This document shows, one piece after another, positions 38,331-50,776 of a stretch of 64,000 bases of DNA (position 1 is its first letter; each line of letters starts with the position of its first letter). The notes beneath the pieces were generated by a model. That model did no database searches. It was not told the DNA's origin and was given only the letters and a program-made list of their open reading frames with translations. The translations under genes and the position numbers were made by a program. This DNA is from Luidia sarsii (taxonomy: Eukaryota; Echinodermata; Asteroidea; Paxillosida; Luidiidae): positions 248,001 through 312,000 of the forward strand of contig OX465116.1 of the NCBI GenBank assembly GCA_949987565.1, read 5' to 3'.

Positions 38331-41300
38331 GGGTTTGCAAATTAATATTTAATTAAATATGATGCTGACAAGATTCAAAGTTGCCCTAGGAAGAGGTCTA
38401 GGGTTCTTCTAACAACAGGTGTCAAAGTTACTGAGTTTGGAGGACATTTCTTTTGATGGTTTTCCAGGGAAAGGCAACGACCCTTCATCTGTCTGAGTGT
38501 CAACTGTGTATTCATACGAGCGGACGTTGATTTGCAGATTTTGGAGGTGATGGGCAGAGATATATTCCTTGCGTGTTCATATCGTATTACATTTTAGGTT
38601 TTCATCCTTGAAACTTGGCTTGAAAGTAGCCCTAGGATTCCTCGAATGGCCTGAGTCAAAACATCTGAATTCGGAGTCAATTTCTATTCAAACATTTTCA
38701 GGAGAAGGGAGCGACCCTACCTGTTTCTCTGAGCTGCCATCGTCCAGTCGCTGGCATTATGGTCGACGGCAGACGGTAACTTAGTAGGAAGATAGGGTTT
38801 TCAAATTAATAATTAATTAAATATGATGCTGACAAGATTCAAAGTTGCCCTAGGAAGAGGTCTAGGGTTCCTCTAACGAGAAGTGTTAAAGTTACTGAGT
38901 TTGGAGAACATTTCTTTTGATGGTTATGCAGGGAAAGGCAACGACCCTTCATCTGTCTGAGTGTCAACTGTGTATTCATACGAGCGGACGTTGATTCGCA
39001 GATACTTGATCTTATGGGCAGAGATATATTACTTGCGTGTTCATATCGTTTTACATTTTAGGTTTTGATTCTTGAAACTTGGCTTGAAAGTAGCCCTATG
39101 ATTCCTCCAGTGGCCTGAGTCAAAACATCTGAATTCCGAGTCAATTTCTATTCAAAAATTTTCAGGAGAAGGGAGCGACCCTACCTGTTTCTCTGAGCTG
39201 CCATCGTCCAGTCGCTGGCATTATGGTCGACGGCAGACAGTAACTGAGTAGGAAGATAGGGTTTGCAAGTTAATATTTAATTAAATATGATGCTGACAAG
39301 ATTCAAAGTTGCCCTAGGAAGAGGTCTAGGGTTCTTCTAACAACAGGTGTCAAAGTTACTGAGTTTGGAGAACATTTCTTTTGATGGTTTTCCAGGGAAA
39401 GGCAACGACCCTTCATCTGTCTGAGTGTCAACTGTGTATTCATACGAGTACGCGTTAACTCGCTGGCTTTGGAGGTGATAGGCAGAGATATATTCCTTCC
39501 ATGATCATATCGTAATATAATTTAGGTTTTGATGCTTGAAACTTGGCATGAAAGTAGCCCTGGGATTCCTCCAGTGGCCTGAGTCAAAACATCTGAATTC
39601 GGAGTCAATTTCTATTCAAACATTTTCAGGAGAAGGGAGCGACCCTACCTGTTTCTCTGAGCTGCCATCGTCCAGTCGCTGGCATTATGGTCGACGGCAG
39701 ACAGTAACTGAGTAGGAAGATAGGGTTTTCAAATTAATAATTAATTAAATATGATGCTGACAAGATTCAAAGTTGCCCTAGGAAGAGGTCTAGGGTTCCT
39801 CTAACGACAAGTGTTAAAGTTACTGAGTTTGGAGAACATTTCTTTCGATGGTTATGCAGGGAAAGGCAACGACCCTTCATCTGTCTGAGTGTCAACTGTG
39901 TATTCATACGAGCGGACGTTGATTCGCAGATACTTGATCTTATGGGCAGAGATATATTCCTTGCGTGTTCATATCGTATTACATTTTAGGTTTTGATTCT
40001 TAAAACTTGGCTTGAAAGTAGCCCTAGGATTCCTCGAATGGCCTGAGTCAAAACATCTGAATTCGGAGTCAATTTCTATTCAAACATTTTCAGGAGAAGG
40101 GAGCGACCCTACCAGTTTCTCTGAGCTGCCATTGCCCAGTCGCTGGCATAATGGTCGACGGCAGAGAGTGACTGAGTCGAAAAAGAGGGTTTGCAAATTA
40201 ATATTTCATTAAATATGATGCTGACGACATTCAAATTTACCCTAGGAAGAGGCCTAGGGTTCCTCTAACGACAAGTGTTAAAGTTACTGAGTTTGGAGAA
40301 CATTTCTTTTGATGGTTTTCCAAGGAAAGGCAACGACCCTTCATCTGTCTGAGTGTCAACTGTGTATTCATACGAGTAGACGTTAACTCGCTGACTTTGG
40401 AGGTGATAGGCAGAGATATTTTCCTTGCGTGTTCATATCGTAATACATTTAAGGTTTTTATGCTTGAAACTTGGCATGAAAGTAGCCTTAGGATTCCTCC
40501 AATGGCCTGTGTCAAAACATCTGAATTCGGAGTCAATTTCTATTCAAACATTTTCAGGAGAAGGGAGCGACCCTACCTGTTTCTCTGAGCTGCCATTGTC
40601 CAGTCGCTGGCATAATGGTCGACGGCAGAGAGTGACTGAGCAGAAAGATAGGGTTTGGAAATTAATATCTCAATAAATATTATGCTGACGACATTCAAAT
40701 TTGCCCTAGGAAGAGGCCTTGGATTCTTCTAACAAGAAGTGTTAAAGTTACTGAGTTTGGAGAACATTTCTTTTGATGGTTTTCCAGGGAAAGGCAACGA
40801 CCCTTCATCTGTCTGAGTGTCAACTGTGTATTCATACGAGTAGACGTTAACTCGCTGGCTTTGGAGGTGATGGGCAGAGATATATTCCTTGCGTGTTCAT
40901 ATCGTTTTACATTTTAGGTTTTGATGCTTGAAACTTGGCATGAAAGTAGCCCTGGGATTCCTCCAGTGGCCTGAGTCAAAACATCTGAATTCGGAGTCAA
41001 TTTCTATTCAAACATTTTCAGGAGAAGGGAGCGACCCTACCTGTTTCTCTGAGCTGCCATTGTCCAGTCGCTGGCATAATTGTCGACGGCAGAGAGTGAC
41101 TGAGCAGAAAGATAGGGTTTGAAAATTAATATCACATTAACTAAGATGCTGACGACATTCAAATTTGTCCTAGGAAGAGGCCTAGGGTTCTTCTAACAAC
41201 AGGTGTTAAAGTTACTGAGTTTGGAGAACATTTCTTTTGATGGTTTTCCAGGGAAAGGCAACGACCCTTCATCTGTCTGAGTGTCAACTGTGTATTCATA

Positions 41301-41578
41301 CGAGTAGACGTTAACTCGCTGACTTTGGAGGTGATAGGCAGAGATATTTTCCTTGCGTGTTCATATCGTAATACATTTTAGGTTTTTATGCTTGAAACTT
41401 GGCATGAAAGTAGCCCTGGGATTCCTCCAGTGGCCTGAGTCAAAACATCTGAATTCGGAGTCAATTTCTATTCAAACATTTTCAGGAGAAAGGAGCGACC
41501 CTACCTGTTTCTCTGAGCTGCCATTGTCCAGTCACTGGCATAATTGTCGACGGCAGAGAGTGACTGAGCAGAAAGATA
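38331..41578. repeat. 3248-bp seven-unit block, copy 2
   Basis: Tandem second copy of the preceding block. Left of the joint the sequence follows the 41.5-kb version (agcagaaagatag). Right of it the sequence follows the 35.1-kb version (gtttgcaaattaatatttaatt). The last base unlike copy 1 is 38324 and the first base unlike the following unit is 38338. The exchange therefore falls within the 13 bp 38325-38337. Confidence 0.92.
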
Positions 41579-44500
41579 GGGTTTGAAAATTAATATCTCG
41601 TTAACTAAGATGCTGACGACATTCAAATTTGTCCTAGGAAGAGGCCTAGGGTTCTTCTAACAACAGGTGTTAAAGTTACTGAGTTTGGAGAACATTTCTT
41701 TTGATGGTTTTCCAGGGAAAGGCAACGACCCTTCATCTGTCTGAGTGTCAACTGTGTATTCATACGAGTAGACGTTAACTCGCTGGCTTTGGAGGTGATG
41801 GGCAGATATATATTCCTTGCGTGTTCATATCGTTTTACATTTTAGGTTTTGATGCTTGAAACTTGGCATGAAAGTAGCCCTGGGATTCCTCCAGTGGCCT
41901 GAGTCAAAACATCTGAATTCGGAGTCAATTTCTATTCAAACATTTTCAGGAGAAGGGAGCGACCCTACCTGTTTCTCTGAGCTGCCATTGTCCAGTCACT
42001 GGCATAATTGTCGACGGCAGAGAGTGACTGAGCAGAAAGATAGGGTTTGAAAATTAATATCTCATTAACTAAGATGCTGACGACATTCAAATTTGTCCTA
42101 GGAAGAGGCCTAGGGTTCTTCTAACTACAGGTGTTAAAGTTACTGAGTTTGGAGAACATTTCTTTTGATGGTTTTCCAGGGAAAGGCAACGACCCTTCAT
42201 CTGTCTGAATGTCAACTGTGTAATCATACGAGTAGACGTTAACTCGCTGACTTTGGAGGTGATAGGCAGAGATATTTTCCTTGCGTGTTCATATCGTAAT
42301 ACATTTTAGGTTTTTATGCTTGAAACTTGGCATGAAAGTAGCCCTGGGATTCCTCCAGTGGCCTGAGTCAAAACATCTGAATTCGGAGTCAATTTCTATT
42401 CAAACATTTTCAGGAGAAAGGAGCGACCCTACCTGTTTCTCTGAGCTGCCATTGTCCAGTCACTGGCATAATTGTCGACGGCAGAGAGTGACTGAGCAGA
42501 AAGATAGGGTTTGAAAATTAATATCTCATTAACTAAGATGCTGACGACATTCAAATTTGTCCTAGGAAGAGGCCTAGGGTTCTTCTAACTACAGGTGTTA
42601 AAGTTACTGAGTTTGGAGAACATTTCTTTTGATGGTTTTCCAGGGAAAGGCAACGACCCTTCATCTGTCTGAGTGTCAACTGTGTATTCATACGAGTAGA
42701 CGTTAACTCGCTGACTTTGGAGGTGATAGGCAGAGATATTTTCCATGCGTGTTCATATCGTAATACATTTTAGGTTTTTATGCTTGAAACTTGGCATGAA
42801 AGTAGCCCTAGGATTCCTCCAGTGGCCTGAGTCAAAACATCTGAATTCGGAGTCAATTTCTATTCAAACATTTTCAGGAGAAGGGAGCGACCCTACCTGT
42901 TTCTCTGAGCTGCCATTGTCCAGTCACTGGCATAATTGTCGACGGCAGAGAGTGACTGAGCAGAAAGATAGGGTTTGAAAATTAATATCTCATTAACTAA
43001 GATGCTGACGACATTCAAATTTGTCCTAGGAAGAGGCCTAGGGTTCTTCTAACTACAGGTGTTAAAGTTACTGAGTTTGGAGAACATTTCTTTTGATGGT
43101 TTTCCAGGGAAAGGCAACGACCCTTCATCTGTCTGAGTGTCAACTGTGTATTCATACGAGTAGACGTTAACTCGCTGACTTTGGAGGTGATAGGCAGAGA
43201 TATTTTCCTTGCGTGTTCATATCGTAATACATTTTAGGTTTTTATGCTTGAAACTTGGCATGAAAGTAGCCCTGGGATTCCTCCAGTGGCCTGAGTCAAA
43301 ACATCTGAATTCGGAGTCAATTTCTATTCAAACATTTTCAGGAGAAAGGAGCGACCCTACCTGTTTCTCTGAGCTGCCATTGTCCAGTCACTGGCATAAT
43401 TGTCGACGGCAGAGAGTGACTGAGCAGAAAGATAGGGTTTGAAAATTAATATCTCGTTAACTAAGATGCTGACGACATTCAAATTTGTCCTAGGAAGAGG
43501 CCTAGGGTTCTTCTAACAACAGGTGTTAAAGTTACTGAGTTTGGAGAACATTTCTTTTGATGGTTTTCCAGGGAAAGGCAACGACCCTTCATCTGTCTGA
43601 GTGTCAACTGTGTATTCATACGAGTAGACGTTAACTCGCTGGCTTTGGAGGTGATGGGCAGATATATATTCCTTGCGTGTTCATATCGTTTTACATTTTA
43701 GGTTTTGATGCTTGAAACTTGGCATGAAAGTAGCCCTGGGATTCCTCCAGTGGCCTGAGTCAAAACATCTGAATTCGGAGTCAATTTCTATTCAAACATT
43801 TTCAGGAGAAGGGAGCGACCCTACCTGTTTCTCTGAGCTCCCATTGTCCAGTCACTGGCATAATTGTCGACGGCAGAGAGTGACTGAGCAGAAAGATAGG
43901 GTTTGAAAATTAATATCTCATTAACTAAGATGCTGACGACATTCAAATTTGTCCTAGGAAGAGGCCTAGGGTTCTTCTAACTACAGGTGTTAAAGTTACT
44001 GAGTTTGGAGAACATTTCTTTTGATGGTTTTCCAGGGAAAGGCAACGACCCTTCATCTGTCTGAATGTCAACTGTGTATTCATACGAGTAGACGTTACCT
44101 CGCTGACTTTGGAGGTGATAGGCAGAGATATTTTCCTTGCGTGTTCATATCGTAATACATTTTAGGTTTTTATGCTTGAAACTTGGCATGAAAGTAGCCC
44201 TGGGATTCCTCCAGTGGCCTGAGTCAAAACATCTGAATTCGGAGTCAATTTCTATTCAAACATTTTCAGGAGAAAGGAGCGACCCTACCTGTTTCTCTGA
44301 GCTGCCATTGTCCAGTCACTGGCATAATTGTCGACGGCAGAGAGTGACTGAGCAGAAAGATAGGGTTTGAAAATTAATATCTCATTAACTAAGATGCTGA
44401 CGACATTCAAATTTGTCCTAGGAAGAGGCCTAGGGTTCTTCTAACTACAGGTGTTAAAGTTACTGAGTTTGGAGAACATTTCTTTTGATGGTTTTCCAGG

Positions 44501-45103
44501 GAAAGGCAACGACCCTTCATCTGTCTGAGTGTCAACTGTGTATTCATACGAGTAGACGTTAACTCGCTGACTTTGGAGGTGATAGGCAGAGATATTTTCC
44601 TTGCGTGTTCATATCGTAATACATTTTAGGTTTTTATGCTTGAAACTTGGCATGAAAGTAGCCCTAGGATTCCTCCAGTGGCCTGAGTCAAAACATCTGA
44701 ATTCGGAGTCAATTTCTATTCAAACATTTTCAGGAGAAGGGAGCGACCTTACCTGTTTCTCTGAGCTGCCATTGTCCAGTCGCTGGCATAATTGTCGACG
44801 GCAGAGAGTGACTGAGCAGAAAGATAGGGTTTGAAAATTAATATCTCATTAACTAAGATGCTGACGACATTCAAATTTGTCCTAGGAAGAGGCCTAGGGT
44901 TCTTCTAACAACAGGTGTTAAAGTTACTGAGTTTGGAGAACATTTCTTTTGATGGTTTTCCAGGGAAAGGCAACGACCCTTCATCTGTCTGAGTGTCAAC
45001 TGTGTATTCATACGAGTAGACGTTAACTCGCTGGCTTTGGAGGTGATGGGCAGAGATATATTCCTTGCGTGTTCATATCGTTTTACATTTTAGGTTTTGA
45101 TGC
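41392..45103. repeat. Four-unit HOR (1856 bp), two copies
   Basis: The units at 41392, 41856, 42320 and 42784 repeat as 43248, 43712, 44176 and 44640. Shared markers are gagaaaggag with ctcgttaac (41392 and 43248), gggcagatatatattcc (before 41856 and 43712), gtctgaatgtc (before 42320 and 44176) and ctaactacagg. Most units here read gtcactggc, a G-to-A change at a CpG. The copies differ at a few single sites, for example taatcatacg near 42221, ttccatgcg near 42742 and gacctt at 44745. Confidence 0.88.
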
Positions 45104-48100
45104 TTGAAACTTGGCATGAAAGTAGCCCTGGGATTCCTCCAGTGGCCTGAGTCAAAACATCTGAATTCGGAGTCAATTTCTATTCAAACATTTTCAGGAG
45201 AAGGGAGCGACCCTACCTGTTTCTCTCAGCTGCCATTGTCCAGTCGCTGGCATAATTGTCGACGGCAGAGAGTGACTGAGCAGAAAGATAGGGTTTGGAA
45301 ATTAATATCTCAATAAATATTATGCTGACGACATTCAAATTTGCCCTAGGAAGAGGCCTTGGATTCTTCTAACAAGAAGTGTTAAAGTTACTGAGTTTGG
45401 AGAACATTTCTTTTGATGGTTTTCCAGGGAAAGGCAACGACCCTTCATCTGTCTGAGTGTCAACTGTGTATTCATACGAGTAGACGTTGATTCGCAGATT
45501 TTGCAGGTGATGGGCAGAGATATATTCCTTGCGTGTTCCTATCGTTTTATATTTTAGGTTTTGATTCTTGAAACTTGGCATGAAAGTAGCCCTAGGATTC
45601 CTCCAGTGGCCTGAGTCAAACATCTGAATTCGGAGTCAATTTCTATTCAAACATTTTCAGGAGAAGGGAGCGACCCTACCTGTTTCTCTGAGCTGCCATT
45701 GTCCAGTCGCTGGCATAATTGTCGACGGCAGAGAGTGAATGAGCAGAAAGATAGGGTTTGGAAATTAATATCTCAATAAATATTATGCTGACGACATTCA
45801 AATTTGCCCTAGGAAGAGGCCTTGGATTTTTCTAACAAGAAGTGTTAAAGTTACTGAGTTTGGAGAACATATCTTTTGATGGTTTTCCAGGGAAAGGCAA
45901 CGACCCTTCATCTGTCTGAGTATCAACTGTGTATTCATACGAGTACGCGTTAACTCGCTGGCTTTGGATGTGATAGGCAGAGATATATTCCTTGCGTATT
46001 CATAACGTAATATTATTTAGGTTTTGATGCTTGAAACTTGGCATGAAAGTAGCCCTAGGATTCCTCCAGTGGCCTGAGTCAAAACATCTGAATTCGGAGT
46101 CAATTTCTATTCAAACATTTTCAGCAGAAGGGAGCGACCCTACCTGTTTCTCTGAGCTGCCATTGTCCAGTCGCTGACATAATTGTCGACGGCAGAGAGT
46201 GACTGAGCAGAAAGATAGGGTTTGAAAATTAATATCTCATTAAGTAAGATGCTGACGACATTCAAATTTGTCCTAGGAAGAGGCCTAGGGTTCTTCTAAC
46301 AACAGGTGTTAAAGTTACTGAGTTTGGAGAACATTTCTTTTGATGGTTTTCGAGGGAAAGGCAACGACCCTTCATCTGTCTGAGTGTCAACTGTGTATTC
46401 ATACGAGCGGACGTTGATTCGCAGATTTTGCAGGTGATTGGCAGAGATATATTCCTTGCGTGTTCATATCGTAATACATTTTAGGTTTTGATGCTTGAAA
46501 CTTGGCGTGAAAGTAGCCCTGGGATTCCTCCAGTGGCCTGAGTCAAAACATCTGAATTCGGAGTCAATTTTCTATTCAAACATTTTCAGGAGAAGGGAGC
46601 GACCCTACCTGTTTCTCTGAGCTGACATTGTCCAGTCGCTGGCATAATGGTCGACGGCAGAGAGTGACTGAGCAGAAAGATAGGGTTTGGAAATTAATAT
46701 CTCAATAAATATTATGCTGACGACATTCAAATTTGCCCTAGGAAGAGGCCTTGGATTCTTCTAACAAGAAGTGTTAAAGTTACTGAGTTTGGAGAACATT
46801 TCTTTTGATGGTTTTCCAGGGAAAGGCAACGACCCTTCATCTGTCTGAGTGTCAACTGTGTATTCATTCGAGTAGACGTTAACTCGCTGACTTTGGAGGT
46901 GATAGGCAGAGATATTTTCCTTGCGTGTTCATATCGTAATACATTTTAGGTTTTTATGCTTGAAACTTGGCATGAAAGTAGCCCTAGGATTCCTCCAGTG
47001 GCCTGAGTCAAAACATCTGAATTCGGAGTCAATTTCTATTAAAACATTTTCAGGAGAAGGGAGCGACCCTACCTGTTTCTCTGAGCTGCCATTGTCCAGT
47101 CGCTGGCATAATTGTCGACGGCAGAGAGTGACTGAGCAGAAAGATACGGTTTGGAAATTAATATCTCATTAACTAAGATGCTGACGACATTCAAATTTGT
47201 CCTAGGAAGAGGCATAGGGTTCTTCTAACAATAGGTGTTAAAGTTACTGAGTTTGGAGAACATTTCTTTTGATGGTTTTCCAGGGAAAGGCAACGACCCT
47301 TCATCTGTCTGAGTGTCAACTGTGTATTCATACGAGTAGACGTTAATTCGCTGACTTTGGAGGTGATAGGCAGAGATATTTTCCTTGCGTGTTCATATCG
47401 TAATACATTTTAGGTTTTTATGCTTGAAACTTTGCATGAAAGTAGCCCTAGGATTCCTCCAGTGGCCTGAGTCAAAACATCTGAATTCGGAGTCAATTTC
47501 TATTCAAACATTTTCAGGAGAAGGGAGCGACCCTACCTGTTTCTCTGAGCTGTCATTGTCCAGTCGCTGGCATAATTGTCGACGGCAGAGAGTGACTGAG
47601 CAGAAAGATACGGTTTGGAAATTAATATCTCATTAACTAAGATGCTGACGACATTCAAATTTGTCCTAGGAAGAGGCCTAGGGTTCTTCTAACAATAGGT
47701 GTTAAAGTTACTGAGTTTGGAGAACATTTCTTTTGATGGTTTTACAGGGAAAGGCAACGACCCTTCATCTGTCTGAGTGTCAACTGTGTATTCATACGAG
47801 TAGACGTTAACTCGCTGGCTTTGGAGGTGATAGGCAGAGATATATTCCTTGCGTGTTCATATCGTAATACATTTTAGGTTTTGATGCTTGAAACTTGGCG
47901 TGAAAGTAGCCCTGGGATTCCTCCAGTGGCCTGAGTCAAAACATCTGAATTCGGAGTCATTTTCTATTCAAACATTTTCAGGAGAAGGGAGCGACCCTAC
48001 CTGTTTCTCTGAGCTGCCATTGTCCAGTCGCTGGCATAATGGTCGACGGCAGAGAGTGACTGAGCAGAAAGATAGGGTTTGGAAATTAATATCTCAATAA

Positions 48101-50776
48101 ATATTATGCTGACGACATTCAAATTTGCCCTAGGAAGAGGCCTTGGATTCTTCTAACAAGAAGTGTTAAAGTTACTGAGTTTGGAGAACATTTCTTTTGA
48201 TGGTTTTCCAGGGAAAGGCAACGACCCTTCATCTGTCTGAGTGTCAACTGTGTATTCATACGAGTAGACGTTAACTCGCTGGCTTTGGAGGTGATGGGCA
48301 GATATATATTCCTTGCGTGTTCATATCGTTTTACATTTTAGGTTTTGATGCTTGAAACTTGGCATGAAAGTAGCCCTGGGATTCCTCCAGTGGCCTGAGT
48401 CAAAACATCTGAATTCGGAGTCAATTTCTATTCAAACATTTTCAGGAGAAGGGAGCGACCCTACCTGTTTCTCTGAGCTGTCATTGTCCAGTCGCTGGCA
48501 TAATTGTCGACGGCAGAGAGTGACTGAGCAGAAAGATACGGTTTGGAAATTAATATCTCATTAACTAAGATGCTGACGACATTCAAATTTGTCCTAGGAA
48601 GAGGCCTAGGGTTCTTCTAACAATAGGTGTTAAAGTTACTGAGTTTGGAGAACATTTCTTTTGATGGTTTTACAGGGAAAGGCAACGACCCTTCATCTGT
48701 CTGAGTGTCAACTGTGTATTCATACGAGCGGGCGTTGATTCGCAGATTTTGCAGGTGATTGGCAGAGATATATTCCTTGCGTGTTCATATCGTAATACAT
48801 TTTAGGTTTTGATGCTTGAAACTTGGCGTGAAAGTAGCCCTGGGATTCCTCCAGTGGCCTGAGTCAAAACATCTGAATTCGGAGTCAATTTTCTATTCAA
48901 ACATTTTCAGGAGAAGGGAGCGACCCTACCTGTTTCTCTGAGCTGACATTGTCCAGTCGCTGGCATAATGGTCGACGGCAGAGAGTGACTGAGCAGAAAG
49001 ATAGGGTTTGGAAATTAATATCTCAATAAATATTATGCTGACGACATTCAAATTTGCCCTAGGAAGAGGCCTTGGATTCTTCTAACAAGAAGTGTTAAAG
49101 TTACTGAGTTTGGAGAACATTTCTTTTGATGGTTTTCCAGGGAAAGGCAACGACCCTTCATCTGTCTGAGTGTCAACTGTGTATTCATTCGAGTAGACGT
49201 TAACTCGCTGACTTTGGAGGTGATAGGCAGAGATATTTTCCTTGCGTGTTCATATCGTAATACATTTTAGGTTTTTATGCTTGAAACTTGGCATGAAAGT
49301 AGCCCTAGGATTCCTCCAGTGGCCTGAGTCAAATTATCTGAATTCGGAGTCAATTTCTATTAAAACATTTTCAGGAGAAGGGAGCGACCCTACCTGTTTC
49401 TCTGAGCTGCCATTGTCCAGTCGCTGGCATAATTGTCGACGGCAGAGAGTGACTGAGCAGAAAGATACGGTTTGGAAATTAATATCTCATTAACTAAGAT
49501 GCTGACGACATTCAAATTTGTCCTAGGAAGAGGCATAGGGTTCTTCTAACAATAGGTGTTAAAGTTACTGAGTTTGGAGAACATTTCTTTTGATGGTTTT
49601 CCAGGGAAAGGCAACGACCCTTCATCTGTCTGAGTGTCAACTGTGTATTCATACGAGTAGACGTTAATTCGCTGACTTTGGAGGTGATAGGCAGAGATAT
49701 TTTCCTTGCGTGTTCATATCGTAATACATTTTAGGTTTTTATGCTTGAAACTTTGCATGAAAGTAGCCCTAGGATTCCTCCAGTGGCCTGAGTCAAAACA
49801 TCTGAATTCGGAGTCAATTTCTATTCAAACATTTTCAGGAGAAGGGAGCGACCCTACCTGTTTCTCTGAGCTGTCATTGTCCAGTCGCTGGCATAATTGT
49901 CGACGGCAGAGAGTGACTGAGCAGAAAGATACGGTTTGGAAATTAATATCTCATTAACTAAGATGCTGACGACATTCAAATTTGTCCTAGGAAGAGGCCT
50001 AGGGTTCTTCTAACAATAGGTGTTAAAGTTACTGAGTTTGGAGAACATTTCTTTTGATGGTTTTACAGGGAAAGGCAACGACCCTTCATCTGTCTGAGTG
50101 TCAACTGTGTATTCATACGAGTAGACGTTAACTCGCTGGCTTTGGAGGTGATAGGCAGAGATATATTCCTTGCGTGTTCATATCGTAATACATTTTAGGT
50201 TTTGATGCTTGAAACTTGGCGTGAAAGTAGCCCTGGGATTCCTCCAGTGGCCTGAGTCAAAACATCTGAATTCGGAGTCATTTTCTATTCAAACATTTTC
50301 AGGAGAAGGGAGCGACCCTACCTGTTTCTCTGAGCTGCCATTGTCCAGTCGCTGGCATAATGGTCGACGGCAGAGAGTGACTGAGCAGAAAGATAGGGTT
50401 TGGAAATTAATATCTCAATAAATATTATGCTGACGACATTCAAATTTGCCCTAGGAAGAGGCCTTGGATTCTTCTAACAAGAAGTGTTAAAGTTACTGAG
50501 TTTGGAGAACATTTCTTTTGATGGTTTTCCAGGGAGGGCAACGACCCTTCATCTGTCTGAGTGTCAACTGTGTATTCATACGAGTAGACGTTGATTCGCA
50601 GATTTTGCAGGTAATGGGCAGAGATATATTCCTTGCGTGTTCATATCGTAATACATTTTAGGTTTTGATGCTTGACACTTGGCATGAAAGTAGTCCTGGG
50701 ATTCCTCCAGTGGCCTGAGTCAAAACATCTGAATTTGGAGTCAATTTCTATTCAAACATTTTCAGGAGAAGGGAGC
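44745..50776. repeat. 13-unit block (6032 bp), copy 1
   Basis: From the gacctt variant at 44745 the sequence matches that from 50777 at a shift of 6032 bp. Shared rare markers are tttctctcagctg (45225, 51257), gttcctatcg (45536, 51568), the one-base-short gagtcaaacatc unit (45613, 51645), gagtgaatgag, acatatctttt, ttcataacg and ttttcgaggg (46347, 52379). This copy contains the 2321-bp duplication, which is not repeated in the second copy. Confidence 0.88.
46400..50530. repeat. Five-unit tandem duplication (2321 bp x 2)
   Basis: The units at 46495, 46960, 47424, 47888 and 48352 repeat from 48816 (49281, 49745, 50209). The shift is 2321 bp because the first unit has an extra T (caattttctattc). 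Shared markers are taaaacattttc, aactttgcatg, gaggcataggg, aacaataggtg, agtcattttctattc and ttttacaggg. The left edge lies between about 46353 and 46410. The right edge is near 50.53 kb, where gggagggcaac is one base short. Confidence 0.84.

Noticed and set aside
45369..45623. 84-codon open frame on the - strand, repeated at 51401-51655
   Set aside because: It is an antisense shadow of the satellite unit, created by the one-base deletion in gagtcaaacatc and duplicated with the 13-unit block.
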